Assembly: GCF_009795885.1 (NCBI RefSeq)
Contig: NZ_WTEV01000003.1
Coordinates: 62,001-126,000, forward strand
Direction: 5' to 3'
Length of the DNA: 64,000 bases
Source of the DNA: Gilliamella sp. Pas-s25
Lineage (GTDB): Bacteria > Pseudomonadota > Gammaproteobacteria > Enterobacterales > Orbaceae
Shown here: piece after piece, positions 17,624 through 25,650 of the stretch
Layout of the letters: every line of letters starts with the position of its first letter
Numbering within the stretch: the stretch's first letter is position 1
Notes under the pieces: model-generated
Databases searched by the model: none
Told to the model about the DNA's origin: nothing
The model's input: only the letters and a program-made list of their open reading frames with translations
Program-made: the position numbers and the translations under genes

Positions 17624-18235
17624 TTAGCGAAGTTGGATTAATGGAGTTTTATCAACTTCGAACGAAGAAAAATATAAACTAGGTTGATAATGAATTGCCT
17701 TTGCATCATAAAGCCGTTCGGTGTTTAGCGAAGGAGTTATATAATATTGTGTTAGGCGTTTATCTTTTGCCCAATTAGGAATATCGCTAAATGAATAATG
17801 ATAATAGACCAATCTTGATGTTTTACTGCGTTGATTATACCTTGTTGGACTCGATTCAGTTTTATACACATCATTGACTTTAATGTTGCCAAAACAAAAA
17901 CCCCCTTTTTCTGGATTAAAATACGTTTTACCTTCTTGGGATAATCGATATCTTGTGGCATAAGTTAATGACCCATCCAACTTGGTTATGGATAATTTAC
18001 GTTTAGTTAATAAGTTTAAATCGACAAAAATATCTAATAGTTCATCATTCAGATTGTCTTCAACGATATTGTCATCAAAAATATCTTTAGGAAATTGCCT
18101 TACTCCTTTAGGTAAAGAATAACACAATGGTTGATTATTATTGATTATTGATTGTAATTCATCTTTATTAATGTTGTTATCACAAGCCACAAGCGACAAA
18201 CCACAAAGCAACATAAGTAGTGTTTTTAATTTCAT
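17624..18235 (-). CDS. Lipoprotein of cassette copy 1 (protein A)
   Basis: 203 residues from the ATG at 18235; this ATG overlaps the upstream stop as TAATG and gives a clean lipoprotein signal (MKLKTLLMLLCGLSLVAC, Cys18). Asp follows the cysteine (C-D), the classical inner-membrane retention signal for Lol sorting in enterics. The mature domain has the motif shared by all four small cassette proteins, Y-x-L-x-x-x-G-K-x-Y...GFCFG (here YRLSQEGKTYFNPEKGGFCF), followed by a WAKDKRL block near the C-terminus. No named family is recognised. Translationally coupled to the protein B gene. Confidence 0.65.
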   Translation of the reverse strand: MKLKTLLMLLCGLSLVACDNNINKDELQSIINNNQPLCYSLPKGVRQFPKDIFDDNIVEDNLNDELLDIFVDLNLLTKRKLSITKLDGSLTYATRYRLSQEGKTYFNPEKGGFCFGNIKVNDVYKTESSPTRYNQRSKTSRLVYYHYSFSDIPNWAKDKRLTQYYITPSLNTERLYDAKAIHYQPSLYFSSFEVDKTPLIQLR

Positions 18236-18873
18236 TATTGATGCCATCCTTCGTAGATGTGGGTAATTAAACCAATTCCTGACACGCTATAAAGCTGATT
18301 GTTTTTATCTAAACTAAATGTAGCAATTGCGGTCTTTGATGGATTATTAATATACGAATTTTGTTTTGATAAAATAGGCTCAATATTGGCAGGAAAATCT
18401 TCCACTTTATATTGGTACTCAACAGTAACATAATTACCAACCTTATCGGTTTTGCTTATTTTTTCAACCGTGACTTTACCAAAACAAAAACCAGAATGCC
18501 ATAATTTAGGCCAAGTTTTATAGTAGCGTTTCCCTTTTTCGGTGAGGTGATAAGTGTATCGATAATTTTGCTCAGAGTGACTTCTCACTTTGATCGACTC
18601 ATCAACTAATTCGGCATCGACCGCCATCAATAGAGGCTCTGATACAAATTTAGAATAATCAAAGTAATAAGGGAAATTATCAATGTTTGCAAATACAACG
18701 CATTCAACGGGTTCACCACTCTCATTAATTGCATCAAAACGTTGTTGAATTTCTTTTTGCCACTGTTCAGATGTTAAATTAAGTGTCGCATCCGCATGTG
18801 ACTGATTACTAACGATGGTTAACATCAATGCCATACATAACTGACAAGAAGATATATATTTCTTAAATTTCAT
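18235..18873 (-). CDS. Exported protein of cassette copy 1 (protein B)
   Basis: 212 residues. The N-terminal signal ends SHADA and looks like a signal peptidase I site, not a lipobox, unlike its counterpart at 22378-23007. Next comes LTSEQWQKEIQQRFDAINES and the cassette motif YHLTEKGKRYY...GFCFGK. It starts 6 bp after the WG-repeat-like gene and its stop overlaps the protein A start, so the three genes form one operon. The family is unrecognised. The L-T-x-x-G-x-x-Y fragment recalls winged-helix-like periplasmic domains, but only loosely. Confidence 0.65.
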   Translation of the reverse strand: MKFKKYISSCQLCMALMLTIVSNQSHADATLNLTSEQWQKEIQQRFDAINESGEPVECVVFANIDNFPYYFDYSKFVSEPLLMAVDAELVDESIKVRSHSEQNYRYTYHLTEKGKRYYKTWPKLWHSGFCFGKVTVEKISKTDKVGNYVTVEYQYKVEDFPANIEPILSKQNSYINNPSKTAIATFSLDKNNQLYSVSGIGLITHIYEGWHQ

Positions 18874-18879
18874 AAAGTT

Positions 18880-20931
18880 TTAACGCCCTATACCTGTATC
18901 AGAATGATAATAAAATGGTTCAAAAAACAATGCATTTTGCAAGTTAGTTAATTCTTTTGAATCATTTTGATGTTCTGTAGCATCAATAAGTTCAGTTAAT
19001 GATATTGGAAAGCAACGTCCCTTATTCAGATAATCAAAATTTGCTATAGAAAGTGCCGAATCTGTTAACGCAAATTGACTACAGCGATAAACAGGTTGCT
19101 TATCAAATTGATATTCTGGTCGTATTTTAATTTGCTTAGCCCAATCAAATTCCATTAGCGCAGAATTAGCTAACATATTGTTAGGGGTATTGGTTAAAAC
19201 AATCATATGATCTTTAACAAAAATGACTTGAGCAATAATCTGACCGGTAATAACTTCTTGTCTGTTATTTTCGCGGATACGTTCAAAGATATAACGATAA
19301 CCAAATTTCATTGTGTGGTTTTCAACATCTAATTGTGGCTCTATTAACCATTCAAAATGTTGATAGCGAGTGTGGTAATTTATTATTTTGCGTTGTAAAT
19401 TATTTTTTATTTCTTGTAGACGCAGAGGATCATCAAATTGCCTTTTTTCTGCCTTTAAATCAATATAGCCAACATTATGTACAGAAATACACAATTGATT
19501 ATTATTGCTGTATGCTGGCATCAAAAAACGATTACAATCCTTTTCAAGAAAAGGCCCCTCATAATAAATATAGCCATTTGGTATAGTTAAATCAGCAATA
19601 TCTTTAATATTAACCGTTTCAGGGCCTGTTAAATAGGTTTCATTATTGGTGTGATTTATTATATTGGTGTTTTCATTTTGTTTTTTAGTGACAAAATAAT
19701 TGGCAATTTCACCGATTTTATCTTTAGGGATGTCAACGACCTTATTTTTTTTATCCATCCAAGTATCTATTACCACCGATTCATCAACATATCGGTTTAA
19801 TAAGCACTCTTTTTCAATGTCTAAAGGCCATACAATGTTATCTTGGGGATCTTTTAAAACGATCAAATCTTGTTTACAAGCACTGTTTTGAGTTTCATCG
19901 ATTTTATCTTCATAGAATAAAACATGACCATCCTGATCCAAAATTTTGGTTAAAAATCCTCCACCTTTATAGTCTTTTTCTGGTAATTTGGTTTTAGCAT
20001 AAAACAGCACATGATCACCGACTTGAACGGTACTATAATCATCGTATTTATCGAGAGTTTCTCCTGTAGCATTAATTAAACGATACTTATCTTCATCACT
20101 ATCCTTTTTAACCCAACTTACCGAACCATAAAAAGGGGCGACTTGATAAAAACTATTTTCATAGAGCATTGTCCCTTCGTAATCGTAAAGTTGATACACT
20201 GTGTAACTATCTTGATAATTTTTTACCCAAAAATATTGACCAGAAAGATCTACATTATCATCAAAATAATAGCTATTGAGCTTCCATGCATGTTTACCGA
20301 TATTCACTTCTTTACCGGTTTTTTTATTAATAAGGTATTTGTTATTATTTTTGTCACACAGCTGCATGATTTTATCGAGGGTGGCGTCTTGGCAATGTGG
20401 ATTGTATTTCGTGTTTAGCTTATTGGGATTCTTGCTGACAAATTGCCCCTGCAAGTCAATATACCCCTGTTTATTATCTTGCGTTTTTACTTCGGCGTAA
20501 CCATTATTAAATGGATTGATTTTTTTATAATAAACACCTTTTGGGGTAATTAAATGACCATCGGTATCAATTAAAACTGATACCTCGGTATCTTGATAGT
20601 CATAAGCAATTCTTTCATTACCTAAATACGTTAACGACCCACCGGGTTTGAAAGTTAAAATATCACCCTGTTTATCAAAAGAATATTCAAAGTTGTTAAC
20701 TTGCTTAAAATTATTAAAAAAAACATCATTACTTTTTTGTATAATCCAATAATGATCCCTATAAGTTATTGAGTTTCCATTCCCCTCATTATCGACAATT
20801 ACCTTACCACTGCGATCAAGTAAAAGATGCTTATAAGGAACATAAAGTCTTGCATCATCAGCATACGACGACATTGAAAAATAGGTCAAAATCATTAGAT
20901 ATAAGGCTATCTTTAATCTTTTTTTTATCAC
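18880..20931 (-). CDS. Exported WG-repeat-like protein of cassette copy 1 (protein C)
   Basis: 683 residues from a GTG at 20931 with GGAAG upstream. The signal peptide is about 1-24 (ending SSYAD). The N-terminal half contains degenerate WG-type repeats (FNNGYAEV...GYIDLQGQFV; VSVLIDTDGHLITPKG; LYDYEGTML). The C-terminal third is a separate domain (FEWLIEPQLDVENHTMKFGY) with conserved cysteines (YRCSQF, GRCFPI). WG-repeat proteins are envelope proteins, mostly of unknown function. It is paralogous along its length to the gene at 22998-25124. The upstream 787-bp gap carries an IS remnant. Confidence 0.65.
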   Translation of the reverse strand: MIKKRLKIALYLMILTYFSMSSYADDARLYVPYKHLLLDRSGKVIVDNEGNGNSITYRDHYWIIQKSNDVFFNNFKQVNNFEYSFDKQGDILTFKPGGSLTYLGNERIAYDYQDTEVSVLIDTDGHLITPKGVYYKKINPFNNGYAEVKTQDNKQGYIDLQGQFVSKNPNKLNTKYNPHCQDATLDKIMQLCDKNNNKYLINKKTGKEVNIGKHAWKLNSYYFDDNVDLSGQYFWVKNYQDSYTVYQLYDYEGTMLYENSFYQVAPFYGSVSWVKKDSDEDKYRLINATGETLDKYDDYSTVQVGDHVLFYAKTKLPEKDYKGGGFLTKILDQDGHVLFYEDKIDETQNSACKQDLIVLKDPQDNIVWPLDIEKECLLNRYVDESVVIDTWMDKKNKVVDIPKDKIGEIANYFVTKKQNENTNIINHTNNETYLTGPETVNIKDIADLTIPNGYIYYEGPFLEKDCNRFLMPAYSNNNQLCISVHNVGYIDLKAEKRQFDDPLRLQEIKNNLQRKIINYHTRYQHFEWLIEPQLDVENHTMKFGYRYIFERIRENNRQEVITGQIIAQVIFVKDHMIVLTNTPNNMLANSALMEFDWAKQIKIRPEYQFDKQPVYRCSQFALTDSALSIANFDYLNKGRCFPISLTELIDATEHQNDSKELTNLQNALFFEPFYYHSDTGIGR

Positions 20932-21259
20932 TTATTTGCTTCCTTTCCGAAAAAGTTTCCTCAACAATAATAATATTCTATTCATTCATTATTTACGATT
21001 ATCGTTTATTGAATAATGATAATAGCAAATTTAATGATTATTTTTATTAATGTCTAATTCTAAAATAAATTGAGGTTTATTTCTTGTTATTTTTCAAATA
21101 TAAATTTTGAAATGGTGTTGTTTGTTTTGGTTGATAAGACGTGTTAATGTTTAGGGGATTGTTTTTACGTAAAAAGCAAACTGTAACTCCCCTCTAACCT
21201 AAATAGTACAGACTACAAGTAGAAAATTCTCTATGCTAAAAGTAACTAAGAATTTAATC

Positions 21260-21504
21260 ATGAAAAAATGACTGAACACCAAATTGTATCGATGCTAAAA
21301 GAGGCTCAACCCCGTATCCCAGTCAAAACAATTTACCATAAATATGGTATGGGCAATTAAACTTTTTATAAATGACAGGAAAAATATGGCGGTATGGATA
21401 CTTAAGATATCAAACATTTCAAAGAACTCTAGGCGGAGAATCGTCAATTTAAGCAGATATTTGCTGAACTGAATTTAAAATGGCAGCTTAAGAAGAATTC
21501 ATAA
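21260..21504 (+). pseudogene. Decayed IS3-family OrfA transposase remnant
   Basis: One frame from ATG 21268 reads TEHQIVSMLKEAQPRIPVK, KYGMGN, TFYK, QEKYGGMDT, then AENRQFKQIFAELNL. This is the OrfA text of IS3-type elements (EEQIV..LKEA...KYG....TFYKW..KYGGM...ENR.LK....L.L). Four in-frame stops interrupt it, at 21358 (TAA), after TFYK (TGA), after GGMDT (TAA) and after KEL (TAG), and a fifth ends it at 21502-21504. MKK just upstream (21260) is offset by a frameshift. No OrfB or clear terminal repeats are seen. It lies in the 787-bp gap between the two cassette copies. Confidence 0.8.
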
Positions 21505-21553
21505 AAAAACTGTAATGCCGATCTATGCAAGTAAAGCGTGGGCACAGGAGTTA

Positions 21554-21588
21554 TAAGCCCAAACCACAGAAGTGCTATTGTGGGCTTA
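21554..21588. repeat. Inverted repeat beside the IS remnant
   Basis: TAAGCCCA and TGGGCTTA form a perfect 8-bp inverted repeat around 19 nt, with a small inner CAC/GTG pairing. No T run follows, so it is not an obvious terminator. The rest of 20932-21718, apart from the OrfA remnant at 21260-21504, is AT-rich non-coding sequence. Confidence 0.4.
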
Positions 21589-21718
21589 AGTCGCTATATT
21601 TATTAATTATAAGAAGATCACGTTAGCCATAGTTATTTCCTTAAAAGTAGATTTAAAATATACAACTTATAGGGGAATTTTTAGTAATGTTTAATTTTTA
21701 AATAAAAAATATTTATCG

Positions 21719-22366
21719 TTATTCTTTATTTTTAAGCTTTAAAGTAATTAGTTTTTTCTTATCAATTCCTGTGTCGTAGGTGTCTTTTGAGTCAAAATAC
21801 GTTGCTCTTGCATCAAAGAGGATTTCGTTGTTGAGTGAAATTCTTTTATAGTATTGTTCCAGTCGCTTATCCTGTGCCCAAGCGGGAATATTCGTATAAT
21901 GATAGTAATAATCGATCCATTTTCCTGATTCGACTTGGTAGTTGGTATATTCTATTTTGACGCTTTGAGTTTTCTCGATTTTATCTAGGATTATATTACC
22001 AAAGCAGAATGCCCCTTTACTGCCGATAAAGTATTTTTTCCCTTCTTCAGTTAATTGATATCTTAATCCTTCAATTTTGGTGGGGGATCTAGGCAGGGTG
22101 GTTATATCTGTATTGGCATCATAAAATTGGGCTGTGATGTTTTTGGTTTTTAAGAATTTGAGATCGACAAATAGGTCGAGTATTTCAGTTTGTTTATCGA
22201 AAAACACATCGTTAGGAAAGATGTTTTGGTTATTTGGCAGGAAATAACATAATGCACGATTATCTTCTCTACTTAAAGTTTCTTGTAGCGATTGCTTATA
22301 ATCTACATTATTGCAACCAAATAGTAGTAAGCTGAAACTAGTTATCAGTGGATATTTTAGATTCAT
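21719..22366 (-). CDS. Lipoprotein of cassette copy 2 (protein A')
   Basis: 215 residues if started at ATG 22366, which gives a compact lipoprotein signal MNLKYPLITSFSLLLFGC with Cys18, the same cysteine position as protein A. Upstream in-frame starts at 22381 (TTG, overlapping the protein B' stop) and 22372 (ATG) are possible. Asn follows the cysteine, whereas A has Asp, so the two copies may sort to different membranes. The cassette motif is YQLTEEGKKYF...GAFCFGN, and the C-terminal WAQDKRLEQYY matches A's WAKDKRLTQYY. Confidence 0.65.
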   Translation of the reverse strand: MNLKYPLITSFSLLLFGCNNVDYKQSLQETLSREDNRALCYFLPNNQNIFPNDVFFDKQTEILDLFVDLKFLKTKNITAQFYDANTDITTLPRSPTKIEGLRYQLTEEGKKYFIGSKGAFCFGNIILDKIEKTQSVKIEYTNYQVESGKWIDYYYHYTNIPAWAQDKRLEQYYKRISLNNEILFDARATYFDSKDTYDTGIDKKKLITLKLKNKE

Positions 22367-22377
22367 GATCATTAATC

Positions 22378-23007
22378 TCAATAGTTTTTAACAATTAAGC
22401 CAATACCACGGCTATAGAGCTTTTTTGTTTGTTCATCATAATAAAACCTTACGGTATCGGTTTTTAATTCATTTTGGGGTATTAATTTGGGGGGTAATTT
22501 ATCAATAACATATTGATATTCAATTTCAATATCATTGCTATACGGCGTTATTTTGGTTACCGACTTGACAATCACTTTGCCAAAACAAAATCCTGACGAA
22601 CTTAAGTTAGGCCATTTTCTATAGTATTTTTTGCCTTCTTCGGTAAGGTTATAGATATAAACGATGCGATTTTTATCAATTCCGCTAATTTCAATTTGTT
22701 CTGTTAGCAAGTCTGCTTCTGTTAACGTTTGTAATAGGATTAATGTGTCAGAGTCGTATCGTCTGTCAAATATGTAATAAGGCGCCGTCATTACTATTGA
22801 TATGCATTTTATGGGTTCGCCATTACCGTTTATGGTGTCAAATCGTTGTTGGATTTCATTTTGCCATTGTTGTTCAGTTAAATTAAAAACCTCGGGCAGT
22901 TTTTCGAGTTCGGATTGGCTTTGTTGTGGCGGAGCATCACACGCATTTAGAGTGAGTCCGATTATTGTTACAGCTATTGTGCTGAGAAGATATTTTATTA
23001 ATTCCAT
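22378..23007 (-). CDS. Lipoprotein of cassette copy 2 (protein B')
   Basis: 209 residues. The signal MELIKYLLSTIAVTIIGLTL ends NAC-D, giving a probable lipoprotein cysteine followed by Asp. Its paralogue B (18235-18873) instead has a cleavable signal peptide. The next block LTEQQWQNEIQQRFDTINGN is nearly identical to B's LTSEQWQKEIQQRFDAINES. The cassette motif is YNLTEEGKKYY...SGFCFGK. Its start overlaps the end of protein C' by 10 bp and its stop overlaps possible starts of A'. Function unknown. Confidence 0.65.
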   Translation of the reverse strand: MELIKYLLSTIAVTIIGLTLNACDAPPQQSQSELEKLPEVFNLTEQQWQNEIQQRFDTINGNGEPIKCISIVMTAPYYIFDRRYDSDTLILLQTLTEADLLTEQIEISGIDKNRIVYIYNLTEEGKKYYRKWPNLSSSGFCFGKVIVKSVTKITPYSNDIEIEYQYVIDKLPPKLIPQNELKTDTVRFYYDEQTKKLYSRGIGLIVKNY

Positions 23008-25124
23008 AAGGTTTTTCCCTCTTTTATTGGGTATCGGTTTTCCCTGAAGGAAAATAACTCATGGTAAGTATTTAATTCAGTTTGCGTCGGATATTTTTCA
23101 AAGAGTGTGGTTATCGGTAGTGGAAAGCAAAATTCTTTATCTAAATAAATAAATTTATTGGCAGATAATGCCGAGTCTTTTATTGATAATTTGCTGCAAG
23201 GATAAGTCGAGCTGATATCGGCCTTTTCAAAAACCTTAATGCGATTAAGCCAATCAAATTCCATGGGCTTAAAATCGTTATAATCGTCGTAATAATCGTT
23301 TTTAAACACAATGATGTGGTCTTTGGCAAATTTTATATATTCGATAATTTGACTGGTTCTGTTTTGATCGCTTTCTGCTATGTGATATCGATAGCCGAAT
23401 TTTAAACTTTGGTTTTCAAAATCAAATTCAGGGTCGATTAACCATTCAAATTTTTGATAGTCTTTGTATTCTTTATAATCTTCTATTCTTGAAGAAATTT
23501 TTGTTTTTAAATTTTCGATGTTGGTTTTGTCATCAAATAACTTTTTGACTTCAAGTAAGTCAATAAATCCGAGTTTATAAACATTTATACATAATCGGTT
23601 TTGATTGTCATAAGCTGGCGCGACAAACCTGTCACAATGTTCTGTGTTAGATGGGTTGTATTTTTCACTATATATATATCCTTCCGGTATACTTAGTTCT
23701 GCGATACCTTCAATTTTAGTTGTGTTGGGACCTGTAAGATAAATATCACCTTTTTCGAATGTAAATGGATTGGTATTTTTGTTGGATTGAATTTGTGTAA
23801 AATAGCGGCTGATTTCGGGAACTTTATCTTTTGGTATTTCAATCGCTTTACTTTCTTGCTTTTTATGTCGATAACTGTTGTCGTTATCGGTTTTTGCTGA
23901 TTGAATATAACGATCTAAAAGACATTCTCGCTCAAGGTCTGTTGGCCAGACTATTTTGTTTTCTGCATTTTTTAATACTTTTACATCGCGATGACAGTGA
24001 CTGTTTTGTTCTGAACCAACGATGGCTTCGTAAAGTAAGATGTTGCCATTTACATCAAAGATCGATAATAATATTTGTTTATCATTATCATTATCATTAT
24101 CATTATCATTATCATTATCATCATCATTATCACTATCTTTATCTTTATTTTTTGGAGTGGTTTTTTGGGCATAGTAGAGTTTTTCTGTGCCAACTTGAAG
24201 AAGGGTATAATTATTATATTCACCAATTGTTTTGCCCGTAATATCAATCAAACGTTTTTTTGAATTATAACTATCTTGCACCCAACTTGCTGTACCATAT
24301 AAAGGCGATACGGCATAGTACTGATTTTGATAATGCATTTTCCCATCATAATCATAAATTTGATAAACATGATAACCATCTTGGTAATTGCCTAGCCAAA
24401 AATAACCTGCTGAAAGGTTTTTGGGGATGCAATCAAAATTAGTCGTCCACGCTTTGGAACCAACATCGGTTTCTTTGCCTGTTTTGCTATTAACTAGATA
24501 TTGGCTGTTATTTTTTTTACATAACTGCATTATTGTATCGGATGTGATTATTTTGCATTGTGGTTTGGTTTGGGATTGCGTTTTTTGTGTCAGTGTTGTT
24601 TTAGGGAGTTTTTTAAAAAATTTACCTTGTAGATTTAAATAGCCTTCATCATATTCTGGGGTAGTTACTTCGGCATAACCGTTAATGAAGGGGCCGATTT
24701 CGAGATAATAACGCCCTTTGGGTGTAATTAGATTACCATCGGTATCAATGACAACCGATAATTTTGTGTCTTGATAATAATAGGCTATTCGTTCTTCGCC
24801 TAGATAAGTTAAGGTGTCAATGGTTTTAAACTTCAATATGTCGCCTTTTTTTTCAAAAGCAAATTTAAAATTATCTATCTTTCTTATATTGCTGTAGAGG
24901 AGGCTATCGCTACTATTGGTTAACTGCACAATCCAATAATGATCTTTGTATGTTATTGAGTTAATTTTTTGGCTGTTATCAATAATTACTGTGCCATCAC
25001 GATCAAATAGTAGGTTGTTATAAGTAATATATTGGCTAGCATTATCAGCTAACGCGAATGTTGAAGATAATAATAAGCTTAAGTTTGTTAGGTATTGGAC
25101 GAGCTTGATTATTTTTTTATTCAT
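22998..25124 (-). CDS. Exported WG-repeat-like protein of cassette copy 2 (protein C')
   Basis: 708 residues from the ATG at 25124, which has AAGGA upstream; a TTG at 25148 is in frame but lacks a site. Signal peptide ends FALAD. It is paralogous to protein C throughout: shared LLFDR(D/S)G, VVIDTDGNLITPKG, YDYDGKM, SPLYGTASWVQ and the C-terminal DSALSANKFIYLDKEFCFP. The main difference is an inserted Asp/Asn-rich tract (DSDNDDDNDNDNDN..., about residues 327-348) encoded by a hexanucleotide repeat and absent from copy 1. It heads the minus-strand operon C'-B'-A'. Confidence 0.65.
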   Translation of the reverse strand: MNKKIIKLVQYLTNLSLLLSSTFALADNASQYITYNNLLFDRDGTVIIDNSQKINSITYKDHYWIVQLTNSSDSLLYSNIRKIDNFKFAFEKKGDILKFKTIDTLTYLGEERIAYYYQDTKLSVVIDTDGNLITPKGRYYLEIGPFINGYAEVTTPEYDEGYLNLQGKFFKKLPKTTLTQKTQSQTKPQCKIITSDTIMQLCKKNNSQYLVNSKTGKETDVGSKAWTTNFDCIPKNLSAGYFWLGNYQDGYHVYQIYDYDGKMHYQNQYYAVSPLYGTASWVQDSYNSKKRLIDITGKTIGEYNNYTLLQVGTEKLYYAQKTTPKNKDKDSDNDDDNDNDNDNDNDNDKQILLSIFDVNGNILLYEAIVGSEQNSHCHRDVKVLKNAENKIVWPTDLERECLLDRYIQSAKTDNDNSYRHKKQESKAIEIPKDKVPEISRYFTQIQSNKNTNPFTFEKGDIYLTGPNTTKIEGIAELSIPEGYIYSEKYNPSNTEHCDRFVAPAYDNQNRLCINVYKLGFIDLLEVKKLFDDKTNIENLKTKISSRIEDYKEYKDYQKFEWLIDPEFDFENQSLKFGYRYHIAESDQNRTSQIIEYIKFAKDHIIVFKNDYYDDYNDFKPMEFDWLNRIKVFEKADISSTYPCSKLSIKDSALSANKFIYLDKEFCFPLPITTLFEKYPTQTELNTYHELFSFRENRYPIKEGKTLWN
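24081..24146. repeat. Hexanucleotide tandem repeat inside protein C'
   Basis: Eleven ATCATT-type units lie in a row: six perfect copies (24081-24116), then ATCATC, ATCATT, ATCACT and two ATCTTT. On the coding (minus) strand each unit adds two residues, mostly Asp-Asn, so copy-number change alters the length of the tract without breaking the frame. Slippage is the likely origin. A calcium-binding role for the acidic tract is possible but unsupported. Confidence 0.9.
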
Positions 25125-25590
25125 ATGGTAAGTAATTTTCCTTTTCAATTTTATTTTTGATTAAGTTGTTAGATAAACGATGCTCATTTGGAAATGAATG
25201 ATTTAATTGCACGATTTATTGATAGTTAATCTGTTTTCTATAAACACGCTGTTATTGAAAACATCTACTATGCGACAACTTAAACTCTATTCCTTGGTTT
25301 ATTACCGGTTGCTGATTATAATCTATAATATAGTCAATGAATTAAATCAAATTTATAAAATAGCATAAATTAACATAATGTAAATTTATTTATTCATAAT
25401 AAATAAGATATTAGGTATGTATAAATATTTTTCTTATTAATACCTTGTCTATAAGTAAGTCTTCATTGCTAGATAACTAGGTCGCTTGCAAAGGTCGATT
25501 TGTTCATAGTCAAAAAATAAAGTCTATGTTAGACTGAATCAAACTCTGAAGCTCTTTTGCCTAAGTGATATTTCAATTCATATGGTGGAT

Positions 25591-25641
25591 TAGCCGCGGT
25601 ATAGCACAGAAATGGCTATGCTTCCCGATTTGGATAAGGTG
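25591..25641 (+). promoter_or_regulatory. Structured moaA leader, possible Moco-type riboswitch end
   Basis: Two mutually exclusive hairpins compete for GGCTAT (25614-25619): TAGCC (25591-25595) with GGCTA, or ATAGC (25601-25605) with GCTAT. They are followed by CTTCCC and the moaA ribosome site AAGGTG (25636-25641). AGCCGC and the C/G-rich blocks just before moaA recall the Moco RNA motif of enteric moaA leaders, from memory only. Upstream to 25125 there are about 460 bp without a gene. They hold a small dyad AGTCT-ATGTT-AGACT (25521-25535) but no other feature I can name. Confidence 0.35.
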
Positions 25642-25650
25642 TTTAAATAT

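Noticed and set aside
21012-21030. Fur-box-like AATAATGATAATAGCAAAT upstream of protein C
   Set aside because: Only the left part fits the Fur consensus and the surrounding DNA is AT-rich enough to give such matches by chance; no iron gene is nearby.
24050-24263. Open frames antisense to the hexanucleotide repeat (Ile- or His/Tyr-rich peptides)
   Set aside because: They exist only because the repeat contains no stop in these frames; composition is pure low complexity and the opposite strand encodes the real C' protein.
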